Source: a virus. Taken from it: a stretch of 64,000 nucleotides of DNA. Where the stretch lies: positions 1 to 64,000 of IMG/VR virus record IMGVR_UViG_3300027833_000039. The stretch is one strand, 5' to 3'. Each line of letters opens with the position of its first letter. Positions within the stretch are counted from its first letter, which is position 1. Position numbers and translations under genes: made by a program. This document shows, piece by piece, positions 1 through 6,889 of this stretch. Under the pieces are notes generated by a model that searched no databases, was not told where the DNA came from, and saw only the letters and a program-made list of their open reading frames with translations.

Positions 1-320
1 CTATTATTAAAGCTGAGCTAGCTAAACCATCATTTCATTATGGGACAGAATCAAATACCTGTTGGACTTTTTACAATCATGTTACACATGCATTAAAGAA
101 AGCACATCCACGGTACTGGTTACAAGATAGCCAGAACTTTCATGACTTTATTGTTGCAGAGTGTTTAAATAACTCTCAACCGGCCCAAAAGAAAGAGACT
201 ATTATTACTGTAGATGCACACAAAGTTGTAGTTATTTCTGAACCAGTAAGTGAAGTTGTTGAAGTTGATGAAGATATAACTGACACACAATTAATAGAAA
301 ATGTATTTTTAGATCAGTGA
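1..320 (+). CDS. 3' end of a phage gene, possibly a DUF932-type protein
   Basis: An open frame enters from the left edge, with its first full codon at base 3, and ends at a TGA at 318-320, giving about 105 C-terminal residues. The readable part has an aromatic, His-rich stretch (WTFYNHVTHALKKAHPRYW, then FHDFI) followed by an acidic low-complexity tail rich in Val and Glu. The WTFYNHVTHALK pattern recalls the C-terminal part of DUF932-like phage and plasmid proteins, but this comes from memory and is weak. The start is outside the window. The stop overlaps a possible GTG start of a tiny membrane peptide, which suggests translational coupling. Confidence 0.6.
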   Translation, partial: IIKAELAKPSFHYGTESNTCWTFYNHVTHALKKAHPRYWLQDSQNFHDFIVAECLNNSQPAQKKETIITVDAHKVVVISEPVSEVVEVDEDITDTQLIENVFLDQ

Positions 321-391
321 AATTAATAGTTGCACTTTTATTAGCTATACTCTTTTTATACATTAGCAGTCAAAACAAAATGAATAAATAG
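317..391 (+). CDS. Possible 24-residue single-span membrane peptide
   Basis: A GTG at 317 overlaps the TGA of the preceding gene and opens a frame ending at TAG 389-391. It reads M(V)KLIVALLLAILFLYISSQNKMNK. This is one hydrophobic helix of about 17 residues with a short polar tail, the look of a tiny phage membrane peptide. The stop/start overlap is the only gene-structure support; there is no homology that I recognise. It could be chance coding in an AT-rich spacer. Confidence 0.3.
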   Translation: MKLIVALLLAILFLYISSQNKMNK

Positions 392-402
392 GAGAAAATC
401 AA

Positions 403-435
403 CCGGGGTCTGAGTTACGCATTCTTAGGCCCTGG
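403..435 (+). terminator. Strong stem-loop (12 bp stem, 9-base loop) before the diphosphohydrolase gene
   Basis: Bases 403-414 pair along their whole length with 424-435 (three G-T wobbles) around a 9-base loop, which is unusually GC-rich for this genome. The downstream sequence is CTCCTTATTT, a poor T-tract. It could be a weak terminator for the preceding small genes, or a structured leader for the gene at 470. The frame of that gene is open through the hairpin back to 392, so a coding role cannot be excluded. Confidence 0.45.
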
Positions 436-469
436 CTCCTTATTTACTACTCCTAAAAAAGAAAAACGC

Positions 470-793
470 ATGAGCATAAAAGAATGGACATTTATGGACA
501 AAGCTGAAAAAAGAAAAGACACCCCAGTATTTACTGGTGTATTAAGATACTTCCCGGATGCTATTATGGAAATAGCTCGTGTATCACTACAGGGAAACAA
601 ACAACACCATCCTGATAAACCTTTGCATTGGGACCGCACTAAATCTAATGATGACCTTGATGCATTAGCTAGACATCTTATTGATGCTGGAACAGTTGAT
701 GATGACGGAATTCGTCATACAGCAAAAGTAGCTTGGAGAGCATTAGCTTGTTTACAAAAAGAAATAGAGGATAATAAAAAAGCCCGGCATTAA
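470..793 (+). CDS. dATP/dGTP diphosphohydrolase-like protein (DUF5664 family)
   Basis: This 107-residue protein is predicted to hydrolyse purine deoxynucleoside di- or triphosphates, a nucleotide-pool function in the MazG-like pyrophosphohydrolase superfamily. The family signature I recognise is RKDTPVFTGVLRYFPDA near residues 15-31, then HWDR, then a helix with DALARHLIDAGTVDDDG and HTAKVAWRALA. The length fits the compact N-terminal-domain-only phage versions. The first ATG is at 470; the frame is open upstream to 392 without an ATG, so a longer form with an unusual start is possible. The stop codon lies in the loop of the downstream bidirectional terminator. With the RNR genes at 6890-10216 it suggests active management of dNTP pools. 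The family is fairly sure; the exact substrate is inferred. Confidence 0.7.
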   Translation: MSIKEWTFMDKAEKRKDTPVFTGVLRYFPDAIMEIARVSLQGNKQHHPDKPLHWDRTKSNDDLDALARHLIDAGTVDDDGIRHTAKVAWRALACLQKEIEDNKKARH

Positions 794-806
794 CCAGGCT
801 CTTTAT
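781..806. terminator. Bidirectional intrinsic terminator between converging gene blocks
   Basis: Stem 781-787 pairs with 794-800 around a 6-base loop that contains the stop of the plus-strand gene. Read on the minus strand the stem is fully paired (one G-T) and is followed by TTTTTTATT, a good U-tract, so it should end the leftward late block. On the plus strand it has one C-A mismatch and is followed by CTTTATTT, so it may also end the plus-strand gene. Confidence 0.8.
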
Positions 807-823
807 TTGATATTTAATTTTTA

Positions 824-3580
824 TTATCTTATATCATATAATCTGATTTCAATATTACCTCTATCTACACCTTTAGTGCTTCCTGTAAAATCTTCTTCTA
901 AGAAATTTAGAACTACTTTTCCACCGTCTACATCTTTAAAGAATATATTTGCTGGTGCAACACCTTCTACAGGTGTGCTTTGACCATTGGCCATTACCCA
1001 TATTTGTTTAGTTTCTGAAGAAGTACAAGGAGTAAGTGGATCTCCTGGTTCTGAAGGGGTTATTGAATATAACCCAGCTACTGAAGCTGATAGATCCCAA
1101 TTCCATTGACAACCTGTATCATTACTAAGAATAGTAACTGATATAGGAGCACCTTTTGGATGTGACCATAAAGCTACATATGATGTATAACCTAGTGCTG
1201 CTCCAGTACCATTACTAGCTGCAGTAACTTGACCTTGTGCATTTACTGTAATATTAGCATTTGTATAAGCACCTGCAGTTACAGCAGTGTTATCTAAGTC
1301 AACTGTTAATGTATCTGTTGCAGTTACTGTAGTTGTTAAACCAACACCACCTGCAATTTTTGCTGTATTTCCATCTAAAATATCTTCAGAAGTACCTAAA
1401 TCACCACCAAGTAACCAACCACTATAGCTTCCAGCAGTCCAAGGTACATTAACAACTAGTTGATCACTAGAATTAAATTGAACTCCATAAGTTCTATCTT
1501 TAACAGTTGATACTGGCTCAGCTACTTGAAGCTGTACTGTATCACTAAATAATTTACCTAATCCTAATACAGCAGATGTCATTGTACCAGCCATAACTGG
1601 TGTAGGAACATTTAATGTATTTGTACCTGGGTTATATGTTGCAGCATCACCACTAGCTCCATTAGTTGTTAGGGTGGTCATAAAGTCAGAAGTTGTTAAT
1701 ACTCCTAAACCATTTATATACTGACCTGCCACTCCTTTAAAGGATAGTTCTAATCTAGGGGTAGTAGTAGAATCAAATACTCTTAAGTCTATAGAATCTG
1801 GAACTCCACCCACAACTACAGCTGAAAAGTCAGTAACTGTTCCACTTGCTCCTGCAGGAACATCTGCCCAATTACCATCTTGTCTTAAGAACTGACCTAC
1901 AGTTCCTCCTTGACGGTTTAGTTCTATTACACCATTTGATGTAACAGGAGAGCTTCCAATTTGGAAAGCTGCAATATCTGTACTTAAACCTACACTAGTC
2001 ACAGTTCCCGGATTTCCTCCTGGAATTGCTGACCATACATTATCTTTACTTAAGAATTTACCTGAAGTATCTGTACCATCAACCGCTGATAATTCTGCTG
2101 TTACAACAACATCACCATCTACAGCACCTGTTGGTGTCATATCAATGTATGTACCGTTTTGTGTATCTACTGTCTCAACTATATTTGCTGGTAAACTTGG
2201 AATAGCAGGGAAAGCTTGTAAAGCACCTGTTCCATCTATATAATCTGTTGTTGCTCCTGCACCTGTAAGAGTTAACGTTCCATTACTTGTTACAGGACTA
2301 TTAGTTACAGTGAATGCTGAAGGTGCGGCTAAACCAACACTTGTTACAGATCCTCCACCTCCTGATGCAATACCGTAAACAGTACCATCTATACTTATTG
2401 AAGTTAAATCTAATGTAGGGCTACCTGGGTTTCCAACTACTACAGAACCTGATCCTTCAACCCATGGTACATTTACAACTAGTTGTGATGCATCATTAAA
2501 TTGAACACCATAAGTTCTTAAAGATTCAGCACTTACTAGTTGAGCATCTTCTACTTGAACAACATCACTCCAAAGCTTACCTGTTCCGGTAACTGTAGAT
2601 GTCATTACTGGTGAAGATGATCCTCCTCCAGTTGCAGTAATTGTTACACCATTTGATCCATCATCAGTAAGTGTAATATTAGTACCTGCTTTTAATAGGA
2701 CTTTGTCTAATGTTCCATCTGATCCTGCTAATCCTATTGCAAAATCATCTGTACCAGATACTTGACCTGTAAGATCATATTTTGTATTATCATCAGCTGG
2801 GTTTGGTAAAGTCACTGTCTTAACATTTACTGCTGTAGGATGACCTGTTGCATCTTGTGTAATAGAATCTACTACTGTAAATGTACCACCTGCAGCAGGT
2901 GATACTGCTGAGGTTGTGTCAACTCTAGTTGTATTATCATGATCAAATCTTATACTACTAGTACTATTACCAGTTGTTGTTATTTTATCACCACCAACAA
3001 AGAATACTACACCATCACAATTAACATCAAATCCACCTTCTCCTCCTACAATCCATTTACAACCTGCTGCATTATCTTTCCAAACTACAGTACCATCAGG
3101 TTGTGCAACAAGGATTTGATTAGGTGTCCCTTCTGTTTGATTAAAATCTAAAACTTTTGATGCTAACCATATCTTATTTAATGGGTTTGAAGTACCTAAA
3201 CTAACATTACCTGCTAATGTTGAGTCTCCTTTAACAAAGAGATTACCATTTACACTAATTGTTGTGTTACCGGCATCTTGAGTTATGATACTATCTTTTA
3301 ATGCTTTTAGTTCACATACTCCATCTGTCTCAGTATAAACAGGAACAAATCCTGTTTCTCCTGATCCATCTATAGTTCTAGTTAACCCTTTGGTTATTTC
3401 ACATACTAAATCTTGACCCTTTATAACAAAAGGTTCCATCCTTGGTGCATAAGAAGTTCCAGTATTTAATGTACTGTTTCTCTTTTTACCAAACTCAAAC
3501 CAATCTGTCTGTAGATTAAGAGTTTTCTTGTCTTTGTTTCTTTGCAGTAGGTTTAAAACCTCTTGTATAAATACGCTCAT
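824..3580 (-). CDS. Tail fibre-type protein with anchor N-terminus and repeated modules
   Basis: About 918 residues, starting at the ATG at 3580 (MSVFIQEVLNLLQRNK). A longer frame starts at 3619 but overlaps the previous gene. The N-terminus resembles that of the 363-residue protein at 4850-5941, so both probably attach to the same virion site. The body is Ser/Thr/Gly-rich and beta-prone, as in trimeric fibres. It carries a duplicated module (LRTYGVQFNDASQLVVNVPW and DRTYGVQFNSSDQLVVNVPW) and two GxVTSVGL...SPVTSNG units. A motif TAGAYTNANITVNAQGQ, common in phage fibres, comes late, followed by a distinct C-terminal domain of about 120 residues that is probably the receptor-binding tip. It is the last gene before the terminator at 781-806. 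The fibre role is inferred from composition and repeats. Confidence 0.7.
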   Translation of the reverse strand: MSVFIQEVLNLLQRNKDKKTLNLQTDWFEFGKKRNSTLNTGTSYAPRMEPFVIKGQDLVCEITKGLTRTIDGSGETGFVPVYTETDGVCELKALKDSIITQDAGNTTISVNGNLFVKGDSTLAGNVSLGTSNPLNKIWLASKVLDFNQTEGTPNQILVAQPDGTVVWKDNAAGCKWIVGGEGGFDVNCDGVVFFVGGDKITTTGNSTSSIRFDHDNTTRVDTTSAVSPAAGGTFTVVDSITQDATGHPTAVNVKTVTLPNPADDNTKYDLTGQVSGTDDFAIGLAGSDGTLDKVLLKAGTNITLTDDGSNGVTITATGGGSSSPVMTSTVTGTGKLWSDVVQVEDAQLVSAESLRTYGVQFNDASQLVVNVPWVEGSGSVVVGNPGSPTLDLTSISIDGTVYGIASGGGGSVTSVGLAAPSAFTVTNSPVTSNGTLTLTGAGATTDYIDGTGALQAFPAIPSLPANIVETVDTQNGTYIDMTPTGAVDGDVVVTAELSAVDGTDTSGKFLSKDNVWSAIPGGNPGTVTSVGLSTDIAAFQIGSSPVTSNGVIELNRQGGTVGQFLRQDGNWADVPAGASGTVTDFSAVVVGGVPDSIDLRVFDSTTTPRLELSFKGVAGQYINGLGVLTTSDFMTTLTTNGASGDAATYNPGTNTLNVPTPVMAGTMTSAVLGLGKLFSDTVQLQVAEPVSTVKDRTYGVQFNSSDQLVVNVPWTAGSYSGWLLGGDLGTSEDILDGNTAKIAGGVGLTTTVTATDTLTVDLDNTAVTAGAYTNANITVNAQGQVTAASNGTGAALGYTSYVALWSHPKGAPISVTILSNDTGCQWNWDLSASVAGLYSITPSEPGDPLTPCTSSETKQIWVMANGQSTPVEGVAPANIFFKDVDGGKVVLNFLEEDFTGSTKGVDRGNIEIRLYDIR

Positions 3581-3590
3581 TTTGTTTTTT

Positions 3591-3935
3591 TTATAAGTAC
3601 AATGCAGATAGTTTAACACCTGCTTGTACTGTGCATGTTATTGTTATATTTCCATCAGCATCATTAAATGCATCAACTTCAAAAGGTCCTAAAAAACCTT
3701 CTTGCCCAGCTGTCAAAGTTATTACAGCGTTTTCCTTAACTAATGTTCCTAATGAAGGATCTATTACTGTTGTTACCACTGGTATTACAGTAGCAGTTAC
3801 TGATACAGCACTATCATTTTCTAAATGAAAGAATTCTGTTCCTGTATTAGCTAATTTATCACCGGCTGCTGCAGGTGTTGCTGTTGTGGGCTTTAAACCC
3901 TGCTGTAATATTCTTTGTGCAATTAATGTTGCCAT
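3591..3935 (-). CDS. Small beta-rich protein, possible virion decoration protein
   Basis: A 114-residue protein of Thr/Val/Ala-rich, strand-forming sequence with almost no charged clusters (for example VSVTATVIPVVTTVIDP and NITITCTVQAGVKLSALYL). Size and composition suit a head-decoration or fibre-associated protein, but I recognise no family. It sits 6 bases from the 77-residue gene upstream and 10 bases before the fibre gene, inside an operon of structural genes. Function unknown; structural role is an inference from composition and position. Confidence 0.6.
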   Translation of the reverse strand: MATLIAQRILQQGLKPTTATPAAAGDKLANTGTEFFHLENDSAVSVTATVIPVVTTVIDPSLGTLVKENAVITLTAGQEGFLGPFEVDAFNDADGNITITCTVQAGVKLSALYL

Positions 3936-3941
3936 AATTAA

Positions 3942-4175
3942 TTATTTACAATATCCATTTTTAAAAGCATCTGATTGAACAGGTTCTGCTGCTCTAGTAG
4001 ACTTTTGTGGTGGATTTAAGTTTGTTTTTTTAGCCATTCTAATTCTTGCTTCTACAGCCTTTTTATTCTTAGCATTTTGTATTGCTTGAGGAATAGCCGT
4101 AGGATTATAAACACCATTAGTTGTAGCTCTTTTATAGTTAGCTCCCTGCATAGGGAATGATATCTTTTTTGCCAT
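3942..4175 (-). CDS. Small basic protein of unknown function
   Basis: A 77-residue, Lys/Arg/Asn-rich protein without a membrane segment. The middle helix (NAKNKKAVEARIRMAKK) is strongly basic. It lies between a Gly-rich 60-residue gene (2 bases away) and the beta-rich 114-residue gene, so it belongs to the same transcript. Short basic proteins of this kind in phage late operons are often packaged with the DNA, but nothing here proves that. No family recognised. Confidence 0.55.
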   Translation of the reverse strand: MAKKISFPMQGANYKRATTNGVYNPTAIPQAIQNAKNKKAVEARIRMAKKTNLNPPQKSTRAAEPVQSDAFKNGYCK

Positions 4176-4177
4176 GA

Positions 4178-4360
4178 TTACTTCTTTTTAGATTTTGTTC
4201 CACCATACATTTTATAGTCTATCACTGACCCGCCAGACATAAAACCTTTTAGTCCTCCACTTTTAGCCATTGATTCCATTCCTGCTTTACCTGGAGTTAT
4301 GTCTCCATCACCAGCACCTTTTGTAAATCCGCCACCATATGTGTATTTTTCATTTTTCAT
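4178..4360 (-). CDS. Small Gly/Lys-rich protein of unknown function
   Basis: A 60-residue protein with many Gly pairs and aromatic residues (YTYGGGFTKGAGDGD, SGGSVIDYKMYGGTK) ending in KSKKK. The 72-residue protein at 5945-6163 has the same style (KYKMGGWTYDGK at its end), as do parts of the large cargo proteins at 34736-40230. I infer a family of short Gly-Gly-containing virion or packaging proteins. No enzyme motif is present. Confidence 0.55.
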   Translation of the reverse strand: MKNEKYTYGGGFTKGAGDGDITPGKAGMESMAKSGGLKGFMSGGSVIDYKMYGGTKSKKK

Positions 4361-4372
4361 AATTCTTAATTT

Positions 4373-4840
4373 TTAATTTTTATTACTGATTGATTTAAAT
4401 TTCTCAGCTCCCCTTGAACCAAAGTAAGCTACATAAACTGTTATTAATAATGACTTTAATAAGTCTACCCATACTGAATCTACTTTAAAGTCAATGTCAG
4501 TACTGTCTAATAACATAAATATTACCATTGATATAGTTAAAAATATCAAAGTCATTGGTCTAGTGTTTTTACTTAGCCAAGAATCAGAGCTCATGTCACT
4601 GACCCAACGCTTGCTAACCTCTTGCATTTCAACCATGTCTTGTTCAAGCAGTTTTAATGCATGCTCTTTATCAACTGGTGATAATGTATCCTCTTTTTGT
4701 ATTAAAGATTTAACCATACCTAAAACACCTGCATCAGGAAGCAACTCCCCAGCAAGACCAAGTATACTAGGGACCTTCTTTGTAAGGAACTGTCCTACTT
4801 TAGTATCTTTAAACTTCTTTTTAGGTTTTTTATCACTCAT
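4373..4840 (-). CDS. Holin-like membrane protein (3TM-holin type)
   Basis: A 155-residue protein with a basic N-terminus (MSDKKPKKKFKDTKVGQF), an amphipathic middle helix, and two clear membrane spans in the C-terminal third (TLIFLTISMVIFMLLDS and LLKSLLITVYVAYFGSRG). The segment WVSDMSSDSWLSKNTRP just before the first span matches the pattern I know from the GTA/3TM holin family, where a Trp-Ser-Arg-Pro segment leads into the membrane region. It would form inner-membrane lesions at lysis. It is one of two holin candidates; the other, at 10254-10667, is unrelated in sequence. Family moderately sure, role in lysis timing inferred. Confidence 0.65.
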   Translation of the reverse strand: MSDKKPKKKFKDTKVGQFLTKKVPSILGLAGELLPDAGVLGMVKSLIQKEDTLSPVDKEHALKLLEQDMVEMQEVSKRWVSDMSSDSWLSKNTRPMTLIFLTISMVIFMLLDSTDIDFKVDSVWVDLLKSLLITVYVAYFGSRGAEKFKSISNKN

Positions 4841-4849
4841 TTTTTTAAT

Positions 4850-5941
4850 TTAAGGGTATACTAATATCTCCAAAGGTGTTCTAAGCAATTGACTATCTTG
4901 TAGTACATTTGTTGCACCAAAATACGTTTGTAAAGAAAAGTCACCAGTACTTGTACTATTTATATTAAATAGATGTGGGCTTGACTTACCTGTTTGTGAT
5001 ATATTCATTACTACTTTATCTATGTCAGCTAGATCACTGGAAAAATCAAATTGATATGTTCCCACACCATCTCTACTTACACTTAATGTAAAATCTGTTG
5101 TATTTTCTAAAACAGTTATTACTGGAGTACTATCACCAGCTTGGGTCAACAATGCTCTGTATACTTTTGGTCCTGATGAACTAGATCCATTATTGGCTGC
5201 AGTTAATCTTCCTTGTGCATCTACAGTAATATTTGCATTAGTGTAAGATCCTGGATTGACAGTTGTATCATCTAAGGCTACAGTTAAATCAGAACCAAAG
5301 CCATTGTTAAATTGTGTTGTTGTTATAGCTGTACTACCTTTTATATATACTGTATTACCCTCTATAATGTTTACAGGATTAGTTCCAGCATCAGCTGACA
5401 TATTAAAATTAGTGCTTCCACCGCTAGCAGCAGAAATAGTTATTTCATTAGCTGCTTCAGTAAATGATATATTATCTCCTGGCTTTAATGATTTAAAGTT
5501 AAGTGTCTCACCTACCTTGTTCTTCCATAAACCAGCACCTGTTCCTACATTTGCTGCAGTATTTGGTTCACCTTCTGTTGTGATTTCTACATAGTCATCA
5601 TCTGAAGATAAATTTAAAGTTAAATTAGAACTTAATGATTTAAGTGTACGGAAATATACTGTGCATTCACCTGTATCAGGATCATTAACAGTTTTTTGGT
5701 AGACTGTAGCTGTATCTCCTTTAGCTACAAGTGGTGTATTTTCATTCGTACATCCCTTACCTTCTATCTTAAAGTCACTAATCTTAATAAGCTTAACTGC
5801 TTTATAAGGAATAGGAGATGCTACACCAGTCATATCTGGAGTTTCATTCCATTTACCTAGCACTAAGACATCATCTTTTTCAGCAACTTTAGAAAACTTG
5901 CCTTGTCTAATTAAACTTAATATGTCAGTTAAAATATTCAT
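4850..5941 (-). CDS. Short tail fibre-type protein sharing an anchor with the 918-residue fibre
   Basis: A 363-residue protein. Residues 1-120 include MNILTDILSLIRQGKF and VLVLGKWNETP, resembling the start of the protein at 824-3580 and suggesting a common virion-attachment domain. The middle is a Gly/Ser/Thr repeat region with PGSYTNANITVDAQGRL, a module seen in many phage fibres. The last 100 residues start at KVYRALLTQAGDS and form a separate domain that looks like the C-terminal tip of flavobacterial phage proteins. Spacing to its neighbours is only a few bases. A shorter side fibre is the best reading; it could also be a head fibre. Confidence 0.65.
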   Translation of the reverse strand: MNILTDILSLIRQGKFSKVAEKDDVLVLGKWNETPDMTGVASPIPYKAVKLIKISDFKIEGKGCTNENTPLVAKGDTATVYQKTVNDPDTGECTVYFRTLKSLSSNLTLNLSSDDDYVEITTEGEPNTAANVGTGAGLWKNKVGETLNFKSLKPGDNISFTEAANEITISAASGGSTNFNMSADAGTNPVNIIEGNTVYIKGSTAITTTQFNNGFGSDLTVALDDTTVNPGSYTNANITVDAQGRLTAANNGSSSSGPKVYRALLTQAGDSTPVITVLENTTDFTLSVSRDGVGTYQFDFSSDLADIDKVVMNISQTGKSSPHLFNINSTSTGDFSLQTYFGATNVLQDSQLLRTPLEILVYP

Positions 5942-5944
5942 ATC

Positions 5945-6163
5945 TTATTTGCCATCATAGGTCCATCCACCCATTTTATATTTTTGTTTTTTTTCTTTGC
6001 CAGTCTTGTCCTGTACAATTCTTTCTGCATCACCTCCCTTACGCATTTTTTCTGTGTAAGAGCCTTGCATCATATCTTCTAGTTCACCACCGGTTCTCAT
6101 AAGCATTTTACTTTTTTGCCTTGATAACTTTTGCTTTGGTAAACACGCTCTGTTCTTTGCCAT
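5945..6163 (-). CDS. Small basic Gly/Lys-rich protein
   Basis: A 72-residue protein, highly basic, with two GG-containing stretches (MLMRTGGELEDMMQGS and KMGGWTYDGK). It has no hydrophobic span. The compositional likeness to the 60-residue protein at 4178-4360 suggests related roles. It lies 11 bases from the 48-residue gene upstream and 3 bases before the short fibre gene. Unknown function. Confidence 0.55.
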   Translation of the reverse strand: MAKNRACLPKQKLSRQKSKMLMRTGGELEDMMQGSYTEKMRKGGDAERIVQDKTGKEKKQKYKMGGWTYDGK

Positions 6164-6174
6164 TTTAATTTAAT

Positions 6175-6321
6175 TTATATATCCAATGTAAACGTTACAA
6201 AGAATAAATATAGTTTTACAGTTGAATAATCATATTCACCATCTGGTCTCATAAATTCCCAGCCTAGGGCTAGTCTATCATGAGGCCAATGAAATGCTAT
6301 TTCTAATGCCCAATCTCCCAT
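6175..6321 (-). CDS. 48-residue hydrophobic protein (short gene)
   Basis: The frame starts at the ATG at 6321, which overlaps the stop of the 33-residue gene upstream (TAATG), and ends at 6175. It reads MGDWALEIAFHWPHDRLALG followed by WEFMRPDGEYDYSTVKLYLF and FVTFTLDI. The last part (STVKLYLFFVTFTLDI) is a short hydrophobic segment after an acidic Tyr-rich stretch. I recall similar short proteins in phages of Bacteroidetes, without a function. The tight overlap on both sides and the balanced composition argue for a real gene. Confidence 0.6.
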   Translation of the reverse strand: MGDWALEIAFHWPHDRLALGWEFMRPDGEYDYSTVKLYLFFVTFTLDI

Positions 6322-6422
6322 TATATTTTGCTTTTGGTTTTATTACATAATCCTTGACGGCAGTGTCCTAAACAAACCTTACCTCTTGAAACCCACTGAA
6401 TTAATAAACAAATCTGTCTCAT
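6321..6422 (-). CDS. 33-residue Cys-rich protein (short gene)
   Basis: Its ATG at 6422 overlaps the TGA of the 81-residue gene (ATGA), and its TAA overlaps the ATG of the next gene (TAATG). It reads MRQICLLIQWVSRGKV then CLGHCRQGLCNKTKSKI, with Cys at 5, 17, 21 and 26 and one His, a pattern that could bind a metal ion. Double stop/start overlap is the main support. It may instead be a short coupling ORF with no stable product. Confidence 0.45.
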   Translation of the reverse strand: MRQICLLIQWVSRGKVCLGHCRQGLCNKTKSKI

Positions 6423-6664
6423 TTTTTCACTGGTCTTTTTTTAGTTTTGCCTGCAACAGCTTTAGGAACATGTCCTAGTTGATCACCAACTTCTTTTATT
6501 GCTTTACCTACATCAGCTAATTCAGCTGCTGTAAGTTTATAGCGTTTTACAATTTCTACTAACGTAGATTTTGCTTTTTCATCTATTGTTGTTCTTGACC
6601 ATATAGATCTCCAATAATCTTGTAGACTATAAGTCCAAACAACGTGTATAATTTTCTTAAACAT
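6419..6664 (-). CDS. Conserved small alpha-helical phage protein, first gene of the left late block
   Basis: An 81-residue protein. The N-terminus is aromatic (MFKKIIHVVWTYSLQDYW), followed by two helices (DEKAKSTLVEIVKRYKLTAAEL and ADVGKAIKEVGDQLG) and a Lys-rich tail (KTKKRPVKK). I recognise the pattern KRYKLTAAELADVGKAIKEV from uncharacterised phage proteins of Bacteroidetes. It is the first leftward gene beyond the plus-strand RNR cassette and must have its own promoter; a motif shared with other block starts lies 19 bases upstream of the ATG. Function unknown. Confidence 0.6.
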   Translation of the reverse strand: MFKKIIHVVWTYSLQDYWRSIWSRTTIDEKAKSTLVEIVKRYKLTAAELADVGKAIKEVGDQLGHVPKAVAGKTKKRPVKK

Positions 6665-6682
6665 ATTTATGTTTTTAAAGTA

Positions 6683-6723
6683 CTATATTAATAATATACA
6701 AATTTTGTCAGACTTAAACAAAA
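6683..6723 (-). promoter_or_regulatory. Candidate phage promoter (motif P1) with adjacent hairpin
   Basis: On the minus strand, TTTGTATATTATTAATATAG occupies 6702-6683, 18 bases before the ATG at 6664. Immediately upstream is a dyad, TTTTGT and ACAAAA arms at 6718-6723 and 6703-6708 with a 9-base loop. The genes to the right are on the other strand, so leftward transcription of the 6664-824 block needs a start here. The motif recurs at 11075, 40241, 54155 and 58409. Confidence 0.6.
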
Positions 6724-6728
6724 AGTTT

Positions 6729-6773
6729 TGACATATAAATATTATCTTCGCATTGCTTACTGACATATAAATA
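6729..6773. repeat. Direct repeat TGACATATAAATA upstream of nrdB
   Basis: TGACATATAAATA occurs at 6729-6741 and again at 6761-6773, a spacing of 32 bases (about three helical turns). It lies between the leftward promoter motif and the nrdB leader. It may be a pair of regulator sites or tandem promoter elements for the rightward cassette; no recognisable Bacteroidetes TAnnTTTG element was found for nrdB. Confidence 0.5.
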
Positions 6774-6832
6774 ATAAACATTGGTTCTCTTTTATATCTC
6801 AGTTGTATTTAGTAAATTAAATATATCTAGCG

Positions 6833-6866
6833 GCTTCATTTTCTCCTGTAGGAAATGAGGCTTTTT
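6833..6866 (+). terminator. Intrinsic terminator or attenuator in the nrdB leader
   Basis: Bases 6833-6844 pair with 6850-6861 without a break (12 bp, two G-T wobbles) around a 5-base loop, followed directly by TTTTT at 6862-6866. This is a textbook intrinsic terminator, but it lies only 24 bases before the nrdB ATG and downstream of the only space for a promoter. No complete plus-strand gene ends just upstream. It may be a transcription attenuator for the RNR cassette or the end of a short leader RNA. Confidence 0.7.
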
Positions 6867-6889
6867 AATCCTTAATAATTAACAACCTT

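Noticed and set aside
415-639. 74-residue minus-strand frame opposite the diphosphohydrolase gene
   Set aside because: It is antisense to a well-supported gene family and includes the strong hairpin at 403-435.
3581-3619. Upstream start at 3619 for the 918-residue fibre
   Set aside because: It overlaps the end of the 114-residue gene, and the internal ATG at 3580 gives an N-terminus like that of the 363-residue paralogue.
6665-6889. tRNA or riboswitch in the nrdB upstream gap
   Set aside because: No cloverleaf could be drawn and no known riboswitch core (for example a cobalamin box) was recognised; only the terminator hairpin and the direct repeat stand out.
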